From Diaprepes abbreviatus (taxonomy: Eukaryota > Arthropoda > Insecta > Coleoptera > Curculionidae), in the NCBI GenBank assembly GCA_034092305.1, contig JASJET010000122.1, forward strand, positions 17,364,501 to 17,428,500: 64,000 bases of DNA. Reading direction: 5' to 3'. Below are positions 39,386-50,082 of this stretch, in pieces. Position 1 is the first letter of the stretch. Every line of letters begins with the position of its first letter. Made by a program: the position numbers and the translations under genes. The notes under the pieces were generated by a model that was not told where the DNA came from, ran no database searches, and saw only the letters and a program-made list of their open reading frames with translations.

Positions 39386-40144
39386 AAAACGAGAGAATAT
39401 GGTCAGCAAATAAGTTTACTCAGTACTCACCAACCACACTCACTCGTCAAAGGGCACACCTCAACCCTGCCAGTTTGAGAAAAGTCGCGAGCTTAGCCTC
39501 CACACAGGACAAGATGTATACAATTAAAAAATTTTGAGAAACATTTAAAATTAAAATTAAAACCAGAACATTCAATACACAGTGCACGTTGACATGATTA
39601 AAACAATAAACATTTTCAATAACAACCCAAAAGGGTGAGGTTATGCCACACACAGTCATAGTATAACACGGCAATAAAACTTTCCAAAAATTAAAACTAC
39701 ATACAAGTGTGTAAAAGCCTGAGTAGGGATTTTCTGTATGAGTTTCCATTCTTGAATTCCCTGTCAGTTGTATTTAAAATCAGTAAATTATTGGCAATTA
39801 GCAAGAAAGGGGGAAAAAAGGCAGAAAGAAAGGGCATTAAAGTTTATTAATCTATAGCGTCACTGATATCGGCCATTCTGTGATCTATTTCGAACACTTG
39901 GGTTCAGTGGCGTGAAATAATTTCCATTTTTGTAAAAAAGCAACAAATTACACGAACATAGACGTAGTTAAAATTTGCTGAAATGTGTAAACTATTAATA
40001 TATTTAGAATGAAGTGTCTGAAACTGAAAAAGATGATCAAAATTATTATAAGATTGCACCCCACGCAATCACAGCTCCCAGACATTTAAATTGTTTAATG
40101 ATTTAAGGAAAAAGTTTGAAAATGGGGTTGCGGTCATTTACCGC

Positions 40145-40470
40145 AATGACCGCAACCCCATTTTCAAACTTTTTCCTTAAATCATTAAACAATTTAAATG
40201 TCTGGGAGCTGTGATTGCGTGGGGTGCAATCTTATAATAATTTTGATCATCTTTTTCAGTTTCAGACACTTCATTCTAAATATATTAATAGTTTACACAT
40301 TTCAGCAATGACCGCAACCCCATTTTCAAACTTTTTCCTTAAATCATTAAACAATTTAAATGTCTGGGAGCTGTGATTGCGTGGGGTGCAATCTTATAAT
40401 AATTTTGATCATCTTTTTCAGTTTCAGACACTTCATTCTAAATATATTAATAGTTTACACATTTCAGCAA
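40145..40470. repeat. 172-bp tandem duplication in the right arm only
   Basis: 'aatgaccgcaaccccatttt' occurs at 40,145 and again at 40,317, each followed by the same sequence to 'cacatttcagca'. The left arm has one copy, so the duplication came after or during palindrome formation. The junction reuses 'gcaatgaccgcaa' from the palindrome centre. Confidence 0.85.
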
Positions 40471-41059
40471 ATTTTAACTACGTCTATGTTCGTGTAATTT
40501 GTTGCTTTTTTACAAAAATGGAAATTATTTCACGCCACTGAACCCAAGTGTTCGAAATAGATCACAGAATGGCCGATATCAGTAACGCTATAGATTAATA
40601 AACTTTAATGCCCTTTCTTTCTGCCTTTTTTCCCCCTTTTTTGCTCATTGCCAATAATTTACTGATTTTAAATACAACTGACAGGGAATTCAAGAATGGA
40701 AACTCATACAGAAAATCCCTACTCAGGCTTTCACACACTTGTATGTAGTTTTGATTTTTGGAAAGTTTTATTGCCGTGTTATACTATGACTGTGTGTGGC
40801 ATAACCTCACCCTTTTGGGTTGTTATTGAAAATGTTTATTGTTTTAATCATGTCAACGTGCACTGTGTATTGAATGTTCTGGTTTTAATTTTAATTTTAA
40901 ATGTTTCTAAAAATTTTTTAATTGTATACATCTTGTCCTGTGTGGAGGCTAAGCTCGCGACTTTTCTCAAATTGGCAGGGTTGAGGTGTGCCCTTTGACG
41001 AGTGAGTGTGGTTGGTGAGTACTGAGTAAACTTATTTGCTGACCATATTCTCTCGTTTT

Positions 41060-41105
41060 TAGGGTCTGAGCCCTGAGGATGGTCCGATAGAGACCGAAAG
41101 CGCTT
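41060..41105 (+). ncRNA. Hammerhead-like motif, right end of palindrome
   Basis: CTGAGGA at 41,073-41,079, stem II GGTC (41,081-41,084) with GACC (41,092-41,095), GAAA at 41,096-41,099. Sequence is identical to the left-end motif on the opposite strand. Confidence 0.45.
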
Positions 41106-41174
41106 GGCCGATTGTAATAATTCAAATATACACTGAAATACAAAGTCTGTCAATTTCTTCAGATAGAATGACAC

Positions 41175-42250
41175 TATTTCACCAAAACTATTCGTGCTGG
41201 CTCTAGGATATATGTTTAGATAACTAAATTAAGAGGAAAAAAATTAATAGTCAAGCCACCTGAGATTTGCAGGCAGTGTAGTTTTATGTGCAACTAACTG
41301 AATAGGAAATATAACAAATGCTAACAAAAGTTAACAATAAATCCAAGCAGTATATATCGGACAAAAAATCACTATTTCGAAGAAACAGTTTATATCTAAA
41401 ATTTTAACAATAATATCATTGTCAGCATTTGGTAAATTAAAAAATAAGCTTATTTCGTTGAGCAAAGAAATGAAAAATATTTAAAGAGTTTTCGCATTTG
41501 AAACATGGGTTCTCAATAAAGAAATAATAAACACACCACGAGAAGAAGAATGTTAGTTATTAAGCTGAAACGAATGAGAAAATCCGAAAACGGTTTAGGG
41601 TAATAGATGTGACGTCACGCATTGCACTTTGGGTAAAGCTGGACAGACCATATTGTACTAGTACAAAATAATCGATGAACTAGTAGACTAGTGGAATGAA
41701 ACAATGCTCAAATAAAAGAAACTGTGGATGACCCAAACAGAATAACATTAAAAAACTAGCCGGCTCAGACCGAAACGGGTGAAAGAAACTAGGGGGACAA
41801 CATGCACAGCAAGCCAGGGACAGACCAAATTCCTCTCGGGCAATAAGTAGTAAAATGCTTAAGAGAGTTGTGTCATGAAGCCTCTTAAACGTCACATGTG
41901 GCATTGTGGATGAGTTGAGCCCCACTTACGTAGAAAAAAAAATATTTTTAATGAATGAAAATTTGTCAAATGATAGTTGACACAATACTTTGAAGAAAAA
42001 AAATAGTCAACTGGCTGTAACTTAGTGGATTATACGTCAGCTGGTCACACGAACATGAGAGCCAGGGGTGAACGTTGATCGCCTATTTAAATTCATCTGC
42101 TGACGAGTTTTCTCTTGGCATATTGCCACCTAATTTTGTTTATTACTTAGAGTGTTATATCAACAATTACATGACAAATTTTCAACATGGAAGAAATAAT
42201 GTATCTAAAATTATTCGACATCACGCTCCTTGCACACGCAGAAAGAATTA
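41175..42250. other. Intergenic stretch, no gene seen
   Basis: Includes gtgacgtcacgc (41,611) and the minus frame 41,680-41,925, neither of which I can link to a function. Confidence 0.4.
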
Positions 42251-42257
42251 ATGTTAT

Positions 42258-43878
42258 ACAGGGTATCCAGTAAGTATCTCCTAATTTCTCGGGAGCATAC
42301 AGGGGAGGTCGAAATAACCCTACTTTCTCATAGAACAAAAAATTCGTAAAGTGACCCTTAACGGAGATACAGAGCCCTAAATGGGTACCCAGCGATTTAC
42401 CTTATCGGCTCTAAGTTTTAAACCGACTTATGTAATTTAATGAAGTTTTAATATTTTACGGAGGCCATAAAAATTCATTAAACCATACTACAGTACATGT
42501 TTTAGATCATCAGAGAAGTCAGGAATGGATTTGCAGACACATGCGTTGCGCCTAATTTTTGACACGTGTCATTTTACAGAGCTTTAAACTGATCTTTTAA
42601 AATACTTTGCTCATTCCTCTTCAAAAGAGGTACTCTTAATTAATTTCGATAAAACTGGCAGTTTTCGAGATAAATCGGTTTTTATTCGAAACACTCAAAA
42701 ATTACTAATGCTAAAGAGGTAAAAACTAGATTATTATTGTTAATGCCTACATAATAAATTTTTATTGACGGAACTTTTCAAAACCACTTTCAAGTAAAAA
42801 TAATTTTAAAAAATGGAAGAATATTCCTACGCAAAGTATGCTAATATGTATTTAATTTGTGATAAAACGCTGCCAAATTTTTCGAAGGCAAGAAGACTTT
42901 GTGTTGAAAGATTTTCAGCTCGAACATTGCCAAGTCCAAAACCTTTCAAAGAGCAAAATTTAAATAATTTATTGACAGAAGTACCTTTTGATAGAAGAAA
43001 ACAAATGTGGTACACGCCTGATGGTGCTTCACCTCATTTTAGCCATATAGTACGTCAACACTTAGCTAACGTTTTTGGCCCTCCATAGATACATAGAGGT
43101 GGGCCTGTTTTATAGCCACCAAGATCTCCAGATCTAAATCTCTGAATCTTTTACTTCCGGGACATCTAGAAGAACCAGTTTATTTTACACCAGTAAATAC
43201 TAGAGAAGAACTACTGGCGAGAATAGCAAAGCATTCTAACGAGGTCTGTAATAATATCATTTGCAGTTCAGCGAAAAAACATTCGAAGAATAAGACAATC
43301 TATTGACGTACGTAGAGCCCCTGTTGGACATTTGCCAAAACAACTTTTAAACCTTCCCACTATTCTTGCATTTTATTAAAATTGTAAATTAATTGAGCCC
43401 CGATCAACCCTTTGAAAGGTTTCTAGACTTGACAATGTATGAACTGGAAATCTTTCAACAAAACATCTTCTTGCCTTCGGAGAGTTAGTCAGCGTTTCCA
43501 CATAAATTAAAGCACATCAGCACACCCTGCGTATTTTATTTTTACCTGTTTATGTTTAGCATTAGTAACTTCTGAGTTTTTCGCATAAAAACCGATTTAT
43601 CTCGAAAATCGCCAGTTTTATCGAAATAAATTAGGAGTTCCTTTTTTGAAAAAGAATAACCAAAGTATTTAAAAAAACCAGGTTAAATGACACTTTTTAA
43701 AAATTAACCCCAACGAGCGTGGCTGCAAATTCGTTCCTGACTTCTCTGATGATCTAAAATATTTGTTATAGAATGGTTTAATGAGTCTTTATAGCCCCTA
43801 TAAAACATAAAAATTTCATTAAATTATACAAGTCGGTTCAAAACTTAGAGCCGATAAGGTAACTCACTGGAAGGCAAT
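42258..43878 (+). mobile_element. Long-TIR mariner-like element, right end truncated
   Basis: Begins cagggtatccagtaagtatc after TA. About 42,395-42,730 is matched in reverse complement by 43,540-43,870: 'ttaccttatcggctctaagt' with acttagagccgataaggtaa, 'ggcagttttcgagataaatc' with gatttatctcgaaaatcgcc, and 'tttagatcatcagagaagtc' with gacttctctgatgatctaaa. The left repeat extends about 140 bp further outward than the right one, which ends at 'ctcactgg'. Reduced transposase inside. Confidence 0.8.
42813..43380 (+). pseudogene. Mariner-like transposase with internal deletion
   Basis: MEEYSYAKYANMYLICDKTL and RRLCVERFSARTLPSPKPF form the N-terminal helix-turn-helix of the insect DUF4817-type family. 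Near residue 60-68 this passes directly into MWYTPDGASPHFSHIVRQHL, the segment around the second catalytic Asp, so the first Asp region is missing. After a stop at 43,086, HRGGPVL, a stop, PPRSPDLNL and further out-of-frame pieces (NIRRIRQSIDVRRAP) complete the C-terminus. Several stops and frameshifts. The junction of N- and C-terminal parts is in frame. Confidence 0.82.
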
Positions 43879-43879
43879 A

Positions 43880-44335
43880 TGAGCGCAGCACAATAATGAT
43901 ATTTTCCAGTTGTCAAAAAAAGCATTGATGGCTCGTCCCTACTACTTTGCAAGTTGGAATTACTTCAACGTTTCTCAAGAGCATGTTTTATAGTGCAAAT
44001 TTGGTTGCACTCACACATGAAAGTTCCAACCACTGATGCACCTTCAGATTATGCCTGGGTAAAAGTCGACGCCAAATATAACGTAATTTTCTGGAAGCCA
44101 GTTACCATCGTCGATTAATGAAATTACTATTCAGCCCGAAAAAGGTAATATTTTTTTTTATTTTGTTAATTTTGGTTAAATTACATCAAATATAATTAAT
44201 TTTTTTTATCTTTTTACAGATGACGATAATAATGACATAGTGCTAGACAGCTCTGATAGCGAAACTGAGAATGAATGAGATAGAGATGAGACTGGCACGA
44301 ACCAAAACGACAATGAAACTGATTAAATTAAAAAA
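43880..44335 (+). pseudogene. Possible decayed exon pair of unknown origin
   Basis: VQIWLHSHMKVPTTDAPSDY then AWVKVDAKYNVIFWKP (about 43,990-44,100) reads open, followed by stops, a GTAATA at 44,144, a pyrimidine-rich stretch ending TTTTTACAG at 44,219, and the acidic DDDNNDIVLDSSDSETENE. The layout resembles the 3' end of an insect gene or element family with 'W' repeats and an acidic tail, in which a cysteine-rich part normally lies between; that part is missing here. Weakly supported. Confidence 0.3.
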
Positions 44336-44399
44336 CGAAATTTAGTGACTTTTTGAAATAATTATTTTATATACATTTCCGTTTTATTAAATATGAAAT

Positions 44400-45480
44400 T
44401 AATTAATTTATTTATCACTACATTTTTTTTCAATATTTCTCCTTCTTCTTCTTCTTCTTCTTCTTCTAGATAGAACCAAGTTCTGTTATCTACACAATGC
44501 CTCATCGATCCTCGTTTGAGGTCGAAATCCAGCTGTCTCACCATCTTTTGGGGGGCCGTCCTGGCGGCCGTTTGGTGTTTGGTTTCTCTCTCATCACGGT
44601 TTTTACTAGTCTGTCATCGTCCATTCGTTCTACGTGATCTTTCCACTGCCTACGACGGTTTCGAACCCACTTCACAACATCCCCCACTCCGCTGTCCTCG
44701 CGTATTTTTGCGTTTCTTATTCTATCTCTTAAACTTGTTCCCGTGATCATTCTCAGCGTTTTCATTTCTGTGGTTCTCATAATTTGTTTTGTCTTTGTGG
44801 TTTCATTTCTTGTTTCTGCGCCATAGGTCAGTATCGGTCTTACACAGACCTTGTAAATTCTTGCTTTGCTCTCAACCGTCATATGTTTATTGTTCCAGAT
44901 TATGTCTCTTAGTTGGCCTGATATCATGGCCGCTTTGTTGGCTTGTGTGCGTGTTTCTTCCGTTACTACCCTGTTACTTGTTATATGTGCTCCCAGGTAT
45001 TTAAACTTCCCAACCTGTTCGATACGTTTGTCATCAACCATTAGTTTGCATCTTACCGGTTCTTTTGCTATTACCATTGCTTTGGTTTTCTTCACAGATA
45101 TTTTCATATTATACTGTTTGGCTGTTCGATTGAGATGGAAAAGCATTCTTTGTAAGTTGTCCTCGCTATCTGCTGTCAAGGCAACATCGTCAGCAAAGCA
45201 TATAATCTGAACGGTGTTGTGTCCCATTGGGTACCCAATATTTGTGTTTTTTACCTCATCAATGATTTGGTCCATGATTACATTGAAAAGTATTGGACTT
45301 AGGCTATCACCCTGTCTTATTCCTATGGATAGTGGGATTTCCTCTGTTAGAGTGTTATTTGTTTTAATTACCATGGTGTTTTTGGAATTCAGTTCGTATA
45401 TTGTGCGTATTGCTTCGTCTACTTGTTTTCAATATTTATGGATTTTAATGTATTGAAGTTCTTGCCAAAGTCCATATATT
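44400..45480 (-). pseudogene. LINE reverse transcriptase, 5'-truncated
   Basis: A 278-codon open frame (45,374 to 44,538) with GIRQGDSLSPILFNVIMDQI (RT motif around the 'QG..LSP' block) and ICFADDVALTADSEDNLQ (FADD catalytic box), KFKYLGAHI, then the LINE C-terminal tail ending KRPPGRPPKRW. A further upstream piece, MDFGKNFNTLKSINIEN, joins after a 1-nt shift at about 45,428. The endonuclease is missing. Downstream, TWFYLEEEEEEEE is the (GAA)n tail at 44,442-44,466, typical of the 3' simple repeat of RTE-like LINEs. Together these mark a fairly recent 5'-truncated insertion; the open frame is long but lacks the start of the RT. Confidence 0.85.
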
Positions 45481-45484
45481 TAAA

Positions 45485-46315
45485 TATAAATTTTTAAGAA
45501 TATTGACTTGATTGAAATATAACAATAAAAGTATTTCTTTCTACTCGTGCAAGGGGTGATTGTTGACATAATACTCTTAGAAATGTAAAAAATTTGTTCC
45601 TCAACCCACCGACGGTGCCGCAGCTGACGTCCACGACGCTTCATGATACAACTTTCTGAAGCATTTCACGAGTTATCGTCCGACAGGAAATGACTTAGAA
45701 AATCTGTTTTGGGCTCGTATACTATATGTATATCCGTTAATGAATGCTAAAGCTGCAAATACTAATAATGATGGTGATGATATTTACATTTAACTTCAAT
45801 AAAATCATGTTAAAAAGTCAAAGGGGAATTATTATTTATAAAACCTGTATACGGAAATAAAATGAATTAAATATTGCAGCTAAACCATTTATGAAAAGAA
45901 AAATAATACAAAAAAACACACTAATAAAATTTCTTTAACAACGGCGAAAGTCAAGAACTCTGCCAACTTGCTGAAATATGAAGGTTTAAAACTCGATTAT
46001 AATCTGAGTTATTGGATTTAATTAAACAAAAGTTTGTAATATAATAAATTTGCTTGATGGACCCGCACTTTGTAATATTTGTAATTTGAAAAGAATTTTT
46101 TTAAGACAGATTTTAATTTGTAATTCTTGTTCACCGTATTTTTGTTTTTGGAATATAGAAATGCTAATATTTGAGTTTTTTTTAAGCAATATATAAACCT
46201 CCGCAACCAAACTTTTGCCAGGTTTTCTTTTCTTTATTTTTTTTTAATAATAAATTAATTTTTAAAATGCAAAATGAAAGTAAAGACAATGTTTACTATC
46301 TCAATTTTTTATACA
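45485..46315. other. AT-rich intergenic stretch
   Basis: No feature recognised. Confidence 0.4.
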
Positions 46316-46317
46316 AA

Positions 46318-46320
<3 letters not shown>

Positions 46321-46379
<59 letters not shown>
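46321..46379. repeat. (AT)n microsatellite
   Basis: About 59 bp of pure alternation. Confidence 0.97.
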
Positions 46380-46380
<1 letters not shown>

Positions 46381-47200
46381 CGATATCATATGAATATCTC
46401 AAAAATAAGGCTAACATGAATTCAATTTGTTGATTTGTTCACGTCTTTTAAAAAGAAAGTCAAATGTATGAAGATAAATTTCTCTTTTCTAAACTATGTT
46501 TTTTTTTCATTATTAAAAAATACCTAAATAACCGAATCCTGCTATTTTATATATTAATATAGAACTAGTTTCCGTGTTGTAAAAGGGCCGCAGTATACCT
46601 AACCCTGGGCTATCTAGGTATATTCAAAATAATTGCCATTATAAAATATAATTAAACCAACGTCCCCTGTAAATGCTTAGCCGGCACTATTCAAATGCCT
46701 ACCTGTTTAGCCTATGTTTAAGGTCTACAAGGGCTAACCCAACCGCAGGAGCGGCTTGTCCTAAGGAAGGACCATGAGAATTAGCCACTAGCTACCTAGC
46801 AACTAGAATGAGAAATAGTTTTTATCATTTTTAGATAGCCTTCGGAATACATAATAAAGCTACAGTTAAAATTTGGTGATGATTGGTTTAATAGTTCTTC
46901 AGATTTTCGCGAACAAAGAAACATACGTTTCCTCTTTATATAGAGTGTCTTTAAAAGGTCTTTACAAAATGCTAGCGTAAATTCCTGAAGGTAAAATATG
47001 AGTATCCAGCTCAATTTACTTTAATCCAAAAGTTAGTAGTTTCCGAAAACAGGGTGTCAAAGGCATTAATTCTTTTGAAAATATTTATTTTAAAGATACA
47101 GGGTGGGTCATAAGTTCCTAGGTAATTTTAAAAATCAATACCTTGTGTTATAGCTGATTTTTATTTCTTTTCTTTTCAGATTTAAAAACTAGAAACTTGA
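46380..47200. other. Intergenic stretch, no gene seen
   Basis: 46,600-46,800 is less AT-rich than the rest (aaccgcaggagcggcttgtc) but has no recognised identity. 'tacagggtgggtcataagtt' at 47,098 looks like a transposon terminus but I found no partner. Confidence 0.35.
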
Positions 47201-47204
47201 GAGT

Positions 47205-47275
47205 TTAGTCATGAAGAGGATCACTGCTCAGCAGTTCCACTGATGAGCCCATCGGGTGGTCGAAACTCATGCAGA
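47205..47275 (+). ncRNA. Hammerhead-like core, isolated
   Basis: CTGATGA at 47,240-47,246 is an exact CUGAUGA box, followed by a CCC-ATC-GGG hairpin and CGAAAC at 47,261-47,266. 'catga' upstream (47,210) can pair with 'tcatg' after GAAAC. The four extra bases between the hairpin and GAAAC and the unclear cleavage triplet weaken the fit. It may be a lone PLE terminal repeat. Confidence 0.4.
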
Positions 47276-47279
47276 GGGA

Positions 47280-48120
47280 GGTCCAGAGTTGTATTTGCAG
47301 CAAATAAATTATGTGTATATTTTTCCTCTGCCTAGACGAGAAAAACTTGTTAAATTAAGATTAGTAAAATTAAACCAACAACCAGTGCAGATATGAAATA
47401 TCGCAACATCTACATGTAAAATAAGAAAAAAATACAATTTAATAAAAAATATTTAGGAAAGGTATATTATCAGTTCCGTTCAAATTTTACGCACAGAATT
47501 TGTAAATATAAATTGTTTAATATTTAATGTTCTACAACACAAAAATTAATAAATCACTAAAATTTCATTAAATAAAATTGCCTAAAACAAAAATCCGTGT
47601 TACAGCTTTTTTTAATTTAAATATTGACTATATTGTCGCGAACCAAAATTCGCATTAATGAAAACGAGAGTCTAGTCATAAATGGCGCCTTAATTTTATT
47701 TTTAGAGTGTCTCGAAAAATCAAGAAGTGGAACTTTCCGACAATATAGGTAAACCTATTTAAAGTAACTTAACGTAAATTGCCCTTGTTTTTTGTTTATA
47801 TCCATTTTAGTTTGGTTACAAAATTAATTAACTCTTTTACCCTTAAAACCCTTTTCAGTCTCACGATCCTAATTAGTCGCGATCAAAATCAGAAAGTGGC
47901 AGTATTAAAGTTATTAATTCAGTCAGATGTGTTAAAACTCGTAATAAAAAAATATTGCCAAAAGATAAGTTAAAAAAGCTTAAACATTTTATTAACGTTA
48001 ATGTAAAAATTAATATAATAAATATAATAAAAATAAACACTTTATTAACGTTGATGTAAAAATTATAAATGAAGAATAAATACTGGTATTTATTTTTGAA
48101 GTAAATTAGACTTTTGTTGT
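47280..48120. other. AT-rich intergenic stretch
   Basis: Contains a short direct repeat, 'tttattaacgttaatgtaaa' near 47,990 and a close copy near 48,041. No gene seen. Confidence 0.4.
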
Positions 48121-48410
48121 GAAAAAAATGTAACCTGCGAATTTATTATTGGAGAGTGTATATCTCAGCATCCTAAATAACATATCTCGATGTTAACATT
48201 GGCAACATCGTGCTAATAAAATGGCGGATCAAAAATGGTCACTTTTTCGGTTTTTTCAGTTTATCTCGACCACTAAAGGATGTACGAAAAAAAAGTTATG
48301 GGTGGCACCACTAGTTATCGAGATTTTTCTTTGTTTAAAGTAAAAGCATATTTATTTACAAATAATTGTCTTCAAATTCACGATACATATACATAACAAA
48401 AAATCAAGAA

Positions 48411-48455
48411 CAATTTGACGTTTCGCCCTTTATTTAAGGCATCTTCAAAAATTTT
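48411..48455 (-). ncRNA. Hammerhead-like motif at left PLE end
   Basis: Minus strand: TTGAAGA (one mismatch to CUGANGA), stem GCCTT/AAGGGC, then GAAACGTC. Fits the pattern reported for PLE hammerheads but is degenerate. Confidence 0.42.
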
Positions 48456-48579
48456 TGTTTTTTTTTATTTATTGATCTTCTTAAAAATATTTTTTATATA
48501 ATTAAAAACATTCATACACAAACATATTTTCAATTTTAAAAACAAATTTAATGTATGAAAACACATTTTACAATGTGCT

Positions 48580-49569
48580 ATGGGATCACCAATTTTATCT
48601 ACCATTTCTCAGTCAGTAATGGAATATTTAGAGGAAAAAATTTTAGAAAAATTAAAATTTAATATAATATTTTTCAAACGGTTTGTCGATGGTTGCATAA
48701 CAGCAGTGCCACAGGATAAAATAAATAAAATTCTCCAAGAGTTTAACAGTTTCAACGAAAAATTACAATTCACGTCCGAAGCAGAAAGTAATAATAAGAT
48801 AACTTTTCTAGATATGACACTTATACGCGGAAACAACAAAATTTCAACTCATCAAACCAACTTGGTCGGATAGATATCTAAACTGTTTCTCAAATCACTA
48901 AAAACCGCAAAAAATAGTGTTATAATCGGCCTGTCTGATCGTGTCATCTCTCTAACGTCTCCAGAATTCCGACCAAGAATATTCCAAAAAGTGAAAAATA
49001 CACTAATAAATAATAATTTCAATGAAAAGACTATCGCCGAAATAATTAATAAACGAACATATAAATTTTATAATTATATAATAACAAGAAACATAGAACA
49101 TAAACAGCAAAAATATGCAGCATTACCTTACACTAGTGAACTGTCAGAAAAAATAAAACACATTTTAAAAAAGCATGATATTATCGTATGTCACAGGTCT
49201 CATAATAAATTAAATACACTATTTACTAATTTAAAAAGTAAAACTCTTCTCATGAATAGGTCAAATGTAGTATATTCGATCCCTTGCTCAAATTGTCCCA
49301 AAAAATATATAGGCATGACAAGCCAATTGCTAAAGAACAGATTGAATGGCAACAAATATTCTAAAAACACCTGAACAGCGTTAAACAAACACACACGTGA
49401 TGAAAAACATACCTTTGATTATAACAGTACCATAATTAGAAACAAAGATATGAATTATCAAAAACTGCAGATAAAGGAAATGATAGAAATTAAAAAAGAT
49501 AAAAGCACTGTTAACGACAGAACGGATATAGCCACATTTACACCAGCCTAATTTAAAGAAAAATATTAA
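48580..49569 (+). pseudogene. PLE reverse transcriptase / GIY-YIG relic
   Basis: One reading frame from 48,580 to 49,569 with only three stops. MGSPILSTISQSVMEYLEEK is RT motif 'MGSPLS...', and FFKRFVDGCITAVPQ is the catalytic box, where YVDD has become FVDG: the second Asp is lost. FNEKLQFTSEAESNNKITFL and DMTLIR are thumb sequence; KIKHILKKHDIIVCHRSHNK is the linker; SIPCSNCPKKYIGMTSQLLK is the GIY-YIG domain, continuing NKHTRDEKHTFDYNSTII. The N-terminal RT motifs are absent, so the copy is 5'-truncated. In an active element the RT and endonuclease act together in target-primed insertion; here neither is likely to work. Confidence 0.82.
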
Positions 49570-49920
49570 GTATTCGATCCTGTTAATAAACATCAAAAAT
49601 TGAATATCCTCTTAAACATAAAATTAAATGTATGCGTTCTTTCAGTTTTTTTCGGTCCATTGTTAAAATATAAAAAATAAAACAAACTGCCATCCCATGT
49701 ATCCTAAGTACCTAAATAGATAATGTTAAAATTTCATTTCATTATTAATAAATAAACAAAATATCAAGGTATGTACTGTGTAAAATTAAATACTTTTTAG
49801 AATAATTTTTTAAAGTGTTTGTTTGTTTTTTTAAAATTGAAAGTATATTTGTGAATGAATGTTTTTAATTATATAAAAAAATATTTTTGGGAAGTTCAAT
49901 AAATTAAAAAAAAAAATTTT

Positions 49921-49965
49921 GAACATGCCTTAAATAAAGGACGAAACGTGAAACTGTTTTTGATT
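49921..49965 (+). ncRNA. Hammerhead-like motif at right PLE end
   Basis: TTGAACATGCCTTAAATAAA then GGACGAAACGTG: stem II intact (CCTT/AAGG), first box degenerate. Confidence 0.38.
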
Positions 49966-50011
49966 TTTTGTTAAATAAAGAACCTAAACCCAAGAAAAGA
50001 CCAAATAAAAA

Positions 50012-50017
<6 letters not shown>

Positions 50018-50080
<63 letters not shown>
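50018..50080. repeat. (AT)n microsatellite at PLE right boundary
   Basis: About 63 bp of pure alternation between the PLE end and resumed foldback arm. Confidence 0.97.

Positions 50081-50082
<2 letters not shown>

Larger units (their letters stand above)
39254..41157. mobile_element. Near-perfect palindrome with hammerhead-like ends and 12-bp TSD
   Basis: The left arm (39,288-40,139) and right arm (40,140-41,157) are reverse complements with very few differences; a 100-codon frame reads almost identically in both (39,447-39,749 minus; 40,696-40,998 plus). The centre is 'gcggtcatttaccgcaatga'. The 12-mer ttcagatagaat flanks it directly (39,242-39,253 and 41,158-41,169), consistent with a target-site duplication. 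On the left about 34 bp without a right-hand counterpart separate the duplication from the arm. Each arm ends outward in CTGAGGA, a GGTC/GACC stem and GAAAGCG, a hammerhead-like core of the kind known in PLE terminal repeats. No RT or endonuclease is encoded. I interpret it as a PLE-derived non-autonomous palindromic insertion. Confidence 0.72.

Noticed and set aside
39447..39749. 100-codon frame present in both arms of the 39-41 kb palindrome (also 40,696-40,998)
   Set aside because: Conservation between arms reflects the palindrome itself. Differences are too few to show constraint and I recognise no domain.
44516..45456. Plus-strand frames over the LINE region
   Set aside because: They are antisense shadows of the minus-strand reverse transcriptase.
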